From assembly GCA_016195585.1 (NCBI GenBank), contig JACPZJ010000058.1, positions 1 to 8,751 on the forward strand: DNA of 8,751 nt, given 5' to 3'. The notes beneath the pieces were generated by a model. It was not told the origin of the DNA. It saw nothing but the letters and a program-made list of their open reading frames with translations, and ran no database searches. The stretch is from Nitrospirota bacterium (lineage in GTDB: Bacteria; Nitrospirota; CAKKRA01; 9FT-COMBO-42-15). Shown piece after piece: positions 1 through 4,777 of the stretch. Positions within the stretch are counted from its first letter, which is position 1; every line of letters begins with the position of its first letter. The translations under genes and the position numbers were made by a program.

Positions 1-48
1 AACAGCAATATTTACACTTTCATCTAAATAGAATCTAAGCTTAGCCAC
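1..48 (-). CDS. DUF5615-type PIN-like protein, N-terminal fragment cut by window edge
   Basis: Only the first 16 codons lie in the window. Starting from the GTG at 48-46 they read VAKLRFYLDESVNIAV. This is the typical opening of DUF5615 proteins, a PIN-like (Mut7-C-like) family whose early aspartate-glutamate pair (here D9 E10) belongs to the presumed nuclease site. The GTG overlaps the last codons of the DUF433 gene by 8 nt, and no strong Shine-Dalgarno is visible, so translation is probably coupled to that gene. DUF5615 proteins are commonly paired with DUF433 partners and are treated as putative toxins; activity here is inference. The rest of the gene lies beyond position 1, so its completeness cannot be judged. 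Confidence 0.72.
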   Translation of the reverse strand, partial: MAKLRFYLDESVNIAV

Positions 49-358
49 TGTTTCTTTTCAGAATTGAAGGGGTTTCTTTTGCAATCTTTTCTATAAACTC
101 TTTCTCTTTTCTGATTTTCTCATCAAGCGCCTCCCTGTTTTCATAGTAATATGAAAGGGCATCATGAACCTCTTCAAGGGTTAGATGAGGGTGGGCATCT
201 ACAATCTGGTCAGGTGTAAGGCCAAGCCTGTCATACTCTATGGCGATATCAATTACCCTTACCCTTGTGCCTGATATAACAGGACTGCCTCTTGATATTT
301 TGGGATTGATAGAAATATATGGATGCTTTGGTCTCTTATTTATTGCTGTTTTTAGCAT
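41..358 (-). CDS. DUF433 domain protein, putative antitoxin
   Basis: A 105-residue protein of the DUF433 family, small helix-turn-helix-like proteins usually paired with a PIN-like DUF5615 partner and considered antitoxins. Family hallmarks are the segment around residues 13-35 (PYISINPKISRGSPVISGTR, then VRV) and the LTLEEVHDALSYYYENREALDE stretch around residues 59-80. The tail from about residue 80 is charged and probably helical, as expected for a segment that wraps the partner. The ATG at 358 has a good Shine-Dalgarno (GAGGAGAG, 365-372) 6 nt upstream. The stop overlaps the GTG start of the next gene by 8 nt, so the two form a translationally coupled pair. The pair lies on the element side of the tRNA-Val scar and may be cargo of that lost element. 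The family call is secure; the antitoxin role is inferred from family and context. Confidence 0.85.
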   Translation of the reverse strand: MLKTAINKRPKHPYISINPKISRGSPVISGTRVRVIDIAIEYDRLGLTPDQIVDAHPHLTLEEVHDALSYYYENREALDEKIRKEKEFIEKIAKETPSILKRNSG

Positions 359-386
359 TTACAACTCTCCTCAATTTCATATCTAA

Positions 387-414
387 AATATATCAAATCT
401 ACCTAAAAAGTCAA
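387..414 (-). promoter_or_regulatory. Predicted sigma-70 promoter of the DUF433/DUF5615 pair
   Basis: On the minus strand, TTGACT (414-409) is followed after 16 nt by TATATT (392-387), close to the -35/-10 consensus. It points at the DUF433 start, leaving a leader of about 20 nt that includes the strong ribosome binding site. A perfect 12-bp palindrome, CAATTTAAATTG (433-444), lies just upstream of the -35 and could be an operator, although AT-rich palindromes arise easily by chance. Prediction by eye only. Confidence 0.5.
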
Positions 415-492
415 AAGAAAAACAGATTAAAACAATTTAAATTGAATAACAGCCTCTTTTGGGAATCAAGTTTTTTATTGGCACCTGCTTAG

Positions 493-514
493 TATTAGTT
501 TGTATTAACTAATA
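493..514. repeat. Perfect 8-bp inverted repeat upstream of integrase remnant
   Basis: TATTAGTT (493-500) and AACTAATA (507-514) are perfect reverse complements separated by 6 nt. The repeat ends a few bases before the point where integrase homology begins. It may mark a deletion junction, a protein binding site, or nothing, since AT-rich repeats of this size can occur by chance. Apart from the palindrome at 433-444, I see no other structure in the AT-rich stretch 415-520. Confidence 0.4.
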
Positions 515-520
515 GATTAA

Positions 521-739
521 AGTCAGAGGGCAGGCATTAGAGATTTTAGGTTCCATGATTTGAGACATTGTTTTGCCAGTCATTTGGTAATGGCAGGCGT
601 AGATTTGACAACTGTTAGGGAATTATTAGGCCATAAGACCTTAACCATGACCCTTAGATATGCACACCTTGCACCAAGTCATAAGGTTAAGGCAGTAGAT
701 TTGCTGGACAGCACTATCAACGGTAAGTCCACTATTTGA
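521..739 (+). pseudogene. Tyrosine recombinase/phage-type integrase, C-terminal remnant
   Basis: The frame from 521 to the TGA at 737-739 encodes about 72 residues that match the C-terminal catalytic end of phage-type tyrosine recombinases. Recognisable parts are RAGIRDFRFHDLRH (527-568), LLGHKT (623-640) and LRYAHL (653-670). The second catalytic Arg (563-565), the His after it (566-568), the LLGH His (632-634) and the nucleophile Tyr (659-661) are all kept. The N-terminal DNA-binding half and the segment with the first catalytic Arg are absent: an in-frame TAA at 518-520 lies immediately upstream, and the DNA before it shows no integrase homology. Full-length members usually have 300-400 residues, so this is a non-functional remnant. 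It ends 43 nt from the 3' end of tRNA-Val, the usual place for an integrase beside its attachment site. It is the only gene-like feature on the plus strand. Confidence 0.88.
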
Positions 740-782
740 CAGGTAAGGAGGCGATATTAAATGCGTAAACTATTGATTTTTA

Positions 783-857
783 TGGTAGGCGATGTTGGGA
801 TTGAACCAACGACCCCTGCCGTGTGAGGGCAGTGCTCTCCCGCTGAGCTAATCGCCC
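783..857 (-). tRNA. tRNA-Val (anticodon CAC)
   Basis: The minus strand folds into a complete cloverleaf of 75 nt including an encoded CCA. The acceptor stem is GGGCGAT with ATCGCCT (G1:U72 wobble), the D arm GCTC/GAGC, the anticodon stem CTGCC/GGCAG with 7-nt loop CTCACAC, a 5-nt variable region, and the T arm GTTGG-TTCAATC-CCAAC, followed by discriminator A and CCA. The anticodon CAC reads the valine codon GUG. The 3' end faces the integrase remnant, so this gene was probably the attachment site of a past integration and was restored intact. Confidence 0.96.
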
Positions 858-868
858 GCCTGATTACC

Positions 869-898
869 TTTGTATCACACAGGAAACCTTTCTGTCAA
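869..898 (-). promoter_or_regulatory. Predicted promoter of tRNA-Val
   Basis: On the minus strand a perfect -35 hexamer TTGACA (898-893) is followed after 18 nt by TACAAA (874-869), preceded by a TG-rich segment. Transcription would start about 5 nt before the mature tRNA 5' end at 857. The tRNA is therefore probably transcribed independently of the methyltransferase gene upstream, which ends at 914. Confidence 0.5.
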
Positions 899-913
899 TC
901 TAAAAAACACCGC

Positions 914-2086
914 CTACAACATCTGAAGAATGACACATTTCAAATATCCTGTCTCTTTTACGGAAAGGAGTATGGGATGGTCACGTGCCTGAGTTCTGAC
1001 TTCTATCAGTCTCGCAGTTTTTTTTGCATCAGACGCAGCATCATTTAGCAGGTCAAGAAGCATCTCCTGACTAAGATGGTGCGAGCAGGAGCAGGTTATC
1101 AGATAACCGCCCTGCCTGAGTAATTTCATTGCCTGAAGATTTATCTCTTTATACCCCTTAATCGCCTGCCTGATCCTTGCCCTGCTCTTCACAAAGGCAG
1201 GCGGGTCTAAGATAATAATATCAAATTTTTTGCCTTCCTTATTTAATCCCCTTAATCTGTCAAACACCTCGGCTGCCTCAAAGCTGCATTTATCCGCAAA
1301 CCCATTTATTGAGGCATTTTCTTTAGCAAGGCTTATGGCCTTTTCAGATGAGTCAATTCCTATTACGCTTTTAGCGCCGTATCTTGCGGCATGCAGAGAC
1401 CAGCCTCCAATATAACAGAAGCCGTCAAGAACATCTTTGTTGGTTACTATATCTTTAAGTTTCAGATAATTCTCGCACTGGTCAAAGAAAAAACCTGTTT
1501 TTTGCCCTGATATAATATCCACTGAAAAATTTATCCCGTTTCTTTCAATAATCAAGTTATCAGGCAGCTTACCGTATAATGTCCTTATTTCAGGTTTCAG
1601 GCCTTCAAGCTCCCTTATTGAGACATCGTTTCTTGCAATAATCACTTCTGGATTGAATATTTCTTTGAGGACATTGGATATTATATCCAATTGTTTTTCT
1701 ATGCCGGCGGTCAGAGACTGGATGACAAGGGAATTATCATATTTGTCTATGATAAGCCCCGGCAGAAAATCGCCCTCGCTGTATACAATACGATACGACT
1801 TTTCTGATGGAAAGATCTCTTTTCTGTATCCATAGGCAAATTGTATCTTCTTTTTAAAAAAAGCCGCATCAATCTCCTCTTTTTCCCTTGTGAGTATTCT
1901 TACAGATATAAGTGAGCGGGGATTAAAATATCCCCTTCCAATAAAGCTGCCCCTGTAATCCTCTGCATCAACAATCGCGCCCGGCTCAATGTGTGAAGGG
2001 AAGCCCTCTATCTCGTTGCTAAAGATCCAGAGATGGCCGGCCAAAATCCTTTTTTCTTCATTCTTTTTTAGTCTGATAGTCTGCAT
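914..2086 (-). CDS. rlmI: Class I SAM-dependent rRNA (cytosine-C5) methyltransferase, RlmI-like
   Basis: A 390-residue cytoplasmic RNA methyltransferase of the RlmI/YccW family; E. coli RlmI has about 396 residues and makes m5C1962 in 23S rRNA. Residues 1 to about 75 form the PUA-like RNA-binding domain, with GHLWIFSNEI (17-26) and RGYFNPRSLISVRIL (51-65). A linking domain follows to about residue 185, then the Rossmann methyltransferase. Family motifs are GQKTGFFFDQ (194-203), the SAM-binding loop VLDGFCYIGGW (219-229), an acidic residue at the end of beta-2 (D245), DPPAFVKS (294-301) and TCSCSHH (331-337), which carries the expected catalytic cysteine region. The ATG at 2086 has AAAGGAG 12 nt upstream, rather far. 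The gene follows the EamA transporter gene by 27 nt and is probably cotranscribed with it. Family is certain; the exact target nucleotide is inferred from family. Confidence 0.87.
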   Translation of the reverse strand: MQTIRLKKNEEKRILAGHLWIFSNEIEGFPSHIEPGAIVDAEDYRGSFIGRGYFNPRSLISVRILTREKEEIDAAFFKKKIQFAYGYRKEIFPSEKSYRIVYSEGDFLPGLIIDKYDNSLVIQSLTAGIEKQLDIISNVLKEIFNPEVIIARNDVSIRELEGLKPEIRTLYGKLPDNLIIERNGINFSVDIISGQKTGFFFDQCENYLKLKDIVTNKDVLDGFCYIGGWSLHAARYGAKSVIGIDSSEKAISLAKENASINGFADKCSFEAAEVFDRLRGLNKEGKKFDIIILDPPAFVKSRARIRQAIKGYKEINLQAMKLLRQGGYLITCSCSHHLSQEMLLDLLNDAASDAKKTARLIEVRTQARDHPILLSVKETGYLKCVILQML

Positions 2087-2113
2087 GTCAGCGGTTAACT
2101 CCTTTTTGATAAA

Positions 2114-2974
2114 TCAGAACACGACAATCAGTACAACGCCAATTATCATCAAAATACTCCCCAACAGCCGCTCCCTCATCTTTTCTTCCTTAAATAGAAA
2201 ATAGCCATAGCCTGCGCTGAATAGAAGGCTTGTCCTCTTTACAGCAATCATATATGTAACCTGTGTAAGGCTCATTGCAATCATATGGGTTATAATCATT
2301 ATAGAGTGAAAGAAACCGAGCAGGCCAAAGAATTTATAATTTTTGATTATCTGGCCTAAATTGTTTCTTGATTTAAACATAACTATTGGTGTGAAGGCAA
2401 GGGCTAAGATAATAAAATATACTGCGCCGAAAAATATCGGGCTTGAGTGGAGTATTGCGAGTTTTCCGAGGCTTGAGGTTATGCTGTAGATAAATGAAAC
2501 AATCAGCATCATAAGAGAGCCCCTTTCTTTTATAATGGCCTTTATCGGCTTCAACAACCCCTTTTTTTTCATATGAAGATTTAAAGTATATGCTCCTGCA
2601 GTGATTAATATTACCCCCGCAGCCCCTGATTTATCTGGAAGCTCTCCCAATATTAAAAAAGATGTAAATATTAAAAAGACCGGAGTAAAGGCAAGAAATG
2701 GAATTGTAAGTGATAAAGGCGATTCCTTTAATGCCCTGATATAAAGTATAAAGGCTGTTACCTCAAGGGGCAGGGCAGTAATTAAGGCTGTCCAGAAGGT
2801 AGAATCTGTCTCTGGCATCTCAATTATAAAAAGCGCAATCAGGAGATACGGGACTGAGCTTAACAGCCTGAGCCATGCCACAATATATTCATCTGCCCTC
2901 TGGAGGGTCTTTTTGGTAATGGCATCGCTTGTTGCCTGAGAGAAGGCTGTTATAAATGCGTAGTATAACCACAT
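2114..2974 (-). CDS. EamA-family (drug/metabolite transporter superfamily) membrane protein
   Basis: A 286-residue integral membrane protein built as two tandem EamA halves, about residues 1-135 and 150-286, with about ten hydrophobic segments in total. Each half ends in the usual way: SPLSLTIPFLAFTPVFLIF then LGELP in the first (85-113), and AVKRTSLLFSAGYGYFLFKEE in the second (244-264), followed by a hydrophobic final helix. This family exports metabolites, amino acids or drugs, or takes up small solutes. The substrate cannot be told from sequence and the neighbours give no hint. The length is normal for the family. No good Shine-Dalgarno precedes the ATG at 2974, so initiation may be weak or the start slightly different. 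It probably heads a two-gene unit with the methyltransferase. Confidence 0.87.
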   Translation of the reverse strand: MWLYYAFITAFSQATSDAITKKTLQRADEYIVAWLRLLSSVPYLLIALFIIEMPETDSTFWTALITALPLEVTAFILYIRALKESPLSLTIPFLAFTPVFLIFTSFLILGELPDKSGAAGVILITAGAYTLNLHMKKKGLLKPIKAIIKERGSLMMLIVSFIYSITSSLGKLAILHSSPIFFGAVYFIILALAFTPIVMFKSRNNLGQIIKNYKFFGLLGFFHSIMIITHMIAMSLTQVTYMIAVKRTSLLFSAGYGYFLFKEEKMRERLLGSILMIIGVVLIVVF

Positions 2975-3001
2975 AAAGTTTTTTGGATTTCAAATTCCAA
3001 T

Positions 3002-3040
3002 TTTGTATTGAAAAAGCCTTTTAGGCGTCACTAATACAAA
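3002..3040. repeat. Two-tier hairpin upstream of EamA gene
   Basis: Outer arms TTTGTATT (3002-3009) and AATACAAA (3033-3040) are perfect reverse complements. Inside them lies a smaller hairpin, GCCT (3016-3019) with AGGC (3023-3026). On the minus strand the inner hairpin is followed by a T-run (GGCTTTTTC), so it could be a weak terminator for readthrough from the iron operon or a structured leader of the EamA transcript. The two roles cannot be separated from sequence. Confidence 0.4.
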
Positions 3041-3059
3041 CGCATTAATTTATGTTCAA
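3031..3059 (-). promoter_or_regulatory. Possible promoter of the EamA/methyltransferase unit
   Basis: On the minus strand TTGAAC (3059-3054) and TATTAG (3036-3031) are separated by 17 nt, and each matches 4 of 6 consensus bases. Transcription would start near 3024, giving a leader of about 50 nt. The -10 overlaps one arm of the hairpin at 3002-3040. Moderate matches only. Confidence 0.33.
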
Positions 3060-3083
3060 TAAATCTCCCCTAACCCCTCTTTT

Positions 3084-3132
3084 CCCCTCACCCTAACCCT
3101 CTCCCCAGTGGGGAGAGGGTTAGGGTGAGGGG
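3084..3132. repeat. Dispersed palindromic repeat, 23-bp perfect arms, G-quadruplex potential
   Basis: Arms 3084-3106 and 3110-3132 are perfect reverse complements of 23 nt with a 3-nt loop (AGT). The unit belongs to a dispersed repeat whose accidental translation reads HPNPLPTGERVRVRG, known to me from many bacterial genomes. The plus strand has four G-runs spaced by AGA, TTA and TGA (3110-3134), a textbook G-quadruplex motif; the minus strand has six G-runs across 3067-3106. It is not an obvious terminator, because no T-run follows it on the minus strand. Confidence 0.85.
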
Positions 3133-3145
3133 GGATAAAGAATTT

Positions 3146-3178
3146 CCCCCTTTGAAAAAGGGGGATATAGGGGGATTT
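3146..3178. repeat. Second dispersed palindromic repeat (CCCCCTTT type)
   Basis: CCCCCTTT (3146-3153) pairs perfectly with AAAGGGGG (3157-3164) across a 3-nt loop, followed by ATATAGGGGGATTT. This matches a common dispersed repeat of the form AAATCCCCC...CCCCCTTT...AAAGGGGG. It begins 13 nt after the preceding palindrome. Confidence 0.7.
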
Positions 3179-3179
3179 G

Positions 3180-3208
3180 AGATTGCTTCGCTGTCGCTCG
3201 CAATGACA
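3180..3208. repeat. Third dispersed repeat (ATTGCTTCG...GCAATGAC type)
   Basis: ATTGC (3182-3186) and GCAAT (3200-3204) flank CTTCGCTGTCGCTCG and are followed by GAC. This is a widely dispersed short repeat whose accidental translation reads CHCERQRSNL. It abuts the previous repeat and ends about 25 nt past the FTR1 stop codon. Confidence 0.65.
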
Positions 3209-3231
3209 CTGCAAAAAAATAATGCGCTTAC

Positions 3232-4068
3232 TCACTGTGCAAGGTCGTGATGTTCCTTTTTCAGCATCCAAAAGACAAGGGGATAATATAAGACATAAGC
3301 AGCTACCTCAAGGAGCGAAGGGTTTCCATTATAGCCGAATAGCGCCTTTAAGAATGAGCCCATTGTCCCCTTTTCATTCAGGATATGATTAATATCCCAT
3401 ACATGCTCAATTATCGGCGGCAGGATGCCAGCTTCCTCAAATTCATGCACGCCGCCTGCGAGGAGTCCGGCTGATATAATAATAATCACCACACCTGTAG
3501 CCCTGAAGAAATTTTTTAAATTAACATGGCCAAACCCTTTGAAAAAGATATAAGCAAGAATAATAGCTGTAATTATGCCTCCAAAGGCGCCTATTATAGA
3601 TGATGAAGCAAACCCGCTGTTAGCGCCATTGTTTGATGCCTGCTGTATAAAAAGGGCGTATAAAAACAAGACCGTTTCAACACCTTCCCTGAATACTGCT
3701 ATAAAGGCGAGGACAGAGAGCGCCCAGAGGTTCTTTGACTCTATTGCAGCGTCTGCCTTCTTTTTTAATTCCATGCTGATGCTTCTGCTTTGATGATGCA
3801 TCCACACAACCATGTAGGTAAGGACAACAACAGCAAAAAACATAACTGACCCTTCAAAAAGCTGCTCTAAGCGTCCGCTCAGGCCGCCGAGAAAAAAGCT
3901 GAATAAATATGCTGCAATGCTGCTAATAAACAGGGCAGCAAATACCCCGTAGTAAATATAACTATTATATCTGCTCTGATTAGTTTTGGAGAGATACGAC
4001 AAAAGTATGCCCACAATCAGCGCTGCCTCAACACCTTCTCTTAATGTGATCAAAAAATTTCCCAACAT
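3232..4068 (-). CDS. FTR1-family high-affinity iron permease
   Basis: A 278-residue inner-membrane iron permease of the FTR1/EfeU family with seven likely membrane helices. The two signature REXXE motifs used to coordinate iron are intact: REGVE at 10-14 in the first helix and REGVE at 127-131 in the fourth. An EHVWDINHIL segment (221-230) lies in the loop before the last helix. No EfeO-like periplasmic domain is attached, and neither EfeO/EfeB nor a ferroxidase gene is present, so the partner protein, if needed, must be elsewhere. The ATG at 4068 lies 1 nt after the stop of the DtxR-FeoA gene, and its Shine-Dalgarno (AGGGAGG) is inside the end of that gene, indicating tight coupling in one operon with feoB. 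Iron is the expected substrate from family and context; lead is handled by some relatives. Confidence 0.92.
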   Translation of the reverse strand: MLGNFLITLREGVEAALIVGILLSYLSKTNQSRYNSYIYYGVFAALFISSIAAYLFSFFLGGLSGRLEQLFEGSVMFFAVVVLTYMVVWMHHQSRSISMELKKKADAAIESKNLWALSVLAFIAVFREGVETVLFLYALFIQQASNNGANSGFASSSIIGAFGGIITAIILAYIFFKGFGHVNLKNFFRATGVVIIIISAGLLAGGVHEFEEAGILPPIIEHVWDINHILNEKGTMGSFLKALFGYNGNPSLLEVAAYVLYYPLVFWMLKKEHHDLAQ

Positions 4069-4069
4069 T

Positions 4070-4765
4070 TTAAACCTCCCTTACATAAATCTCTTTTGCG
4101 ATTTCTTCATCAAGTGCGATCTCTGTCTCGCCAATCTTCAATACATACGATGGTTTTCTCTGGTGAACCCTCACTATGCTTCCTGGCACAATGCCCAGAG
4201 AACCTAACTTATCAAGCCTTGCATGATAACGGGGTGTTATAAAGACTATCCTGCCATCTTTCCCAGGTTGTAGACTTGTTAATGATTGAACTAATGGTTT
4301 TATCTCTATTTGAAACTTTTTGCAGCACTCGCCGCGGGGTATCGGCCTTCCATCAGGACATATTGGCGGATGCCCCAAAAAGGTGCAGACGCTATCGGTT
4401 ACCTCCGGGCTCAGTATATGCTCAAAGGCGCAGGCATCAGCATGCGCCTGCTTTATCTCAAATTCAAAGAGATCAGCAAAAAGCCTTTCTGCAAGGCGGT
4501 GCCGCCTGATTATCATCTCTGCTTTTTTCCCGCCTTTAGACTTAAATTTAATACTTTCTCCCTCAACAGAAACGAGGCCGCCATCCTCCATTTCTTCGAG
4601 CAGCCTTTTCACATCTTTATCTTCTGAACTTTTCAAAAACTCCTTTAAATCATCCTTTCTATCCTCCTTCATTATCCAGAGGAGCTCAAGGAGCTCGTCA
4701 ATACGCTGCCCCTTTCCCTCAATCATTCCACCATGCCATCTGTGCCATCTTTTTTCTTGCTTCAT
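4070..4765 (-). CDS. DtxR/MntR-family metal-dependent regulator fused to FeoA (SH3-like) domain
   Basis: A 231-residue protein. Residues about 20-80 form the winged helix-turn-helix. Residues about 85-150 form the DtxR metal-binding/dimerisation region (IIRRHRLAERL 85-95, FEHILSPEV 114-122, FLGHPPICPDGRPIPRGECC 129-148), with candidate ligands H89, H108, E115, H116 and H132. C136, C147 and C148 form the cysteine cluster common in this subfamily. Residues about 161-231 form a FeoA/SH3-like domain (LTSLQPGKDGRIVFI through ALDEEIAKEIYV). Such proteins repress iron or manganese uptake genes when metal-loaded. The ATG at 4765 has AAGGAG 8 nt upstream, embedded at the feoB stop; the genes are 12 nt apart. 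No separate feoA exists in this operon, so the C-terminal domain might also serve FeoB, which is inference. Whether it senses Fe or Mn is not decided by sequence; context favours iron. Confidence 0.9.
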   Translation of the reverse strand: MKQEKRWHRWHGGMIEGKGQRIDELLELLWIMKEDRKDDLKEFLKSSEDKDVKRLLEEMEDGGLVSVEGESIKFKSKGGKKAEMIIRRHRLAERLFADLFEFEIKQAHADACAFEHILSPEVTDSVCTFLGHPPICPDGRPIPRGECCKKFQIEIKPLVQSLTSLQPGKDGRIVFITPRYHARLDKLGSLGIVPGSIVRVHQRKPSYVLKIGETEIALDEEIAKEIYVREV

Positions 4766-4777
4766 ATCAATATCTCC

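Noticed and set aside
521..739. Functional small recombinase
   Set aside because: The first catalytic arginine, the beta-sheet lysine region and the DNA-binding half are missing, and an in-frame stop lies directly upstream.
761..826. Short plus-strand frame MRKLLIF...VGDVGIEPTT as a protein
   Set aside because: Most of it is the antisense reading of tRNA-Val, a common source of false peptides ending in GIEPTT. Only its ribosome binding site is worth noting.
3084..3132. Strong hairpin as intrinsic terminator of the iron operon
   Set aside because: On the minus strand the stem is not followed by a T-run, and the unit matches a dispersed repeat, so I list it as a repeat.
3056..3271. 71-codon minus-strand reading frame in the gap after FTR1
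   Set aside because: Its translation is made almost entirely of the palindromic repeats (HPNPLPTGERVRVRG, HCERQRSNLKS) and it overlaps the end of the FTR1 gene; this is a well-known type of false gene.
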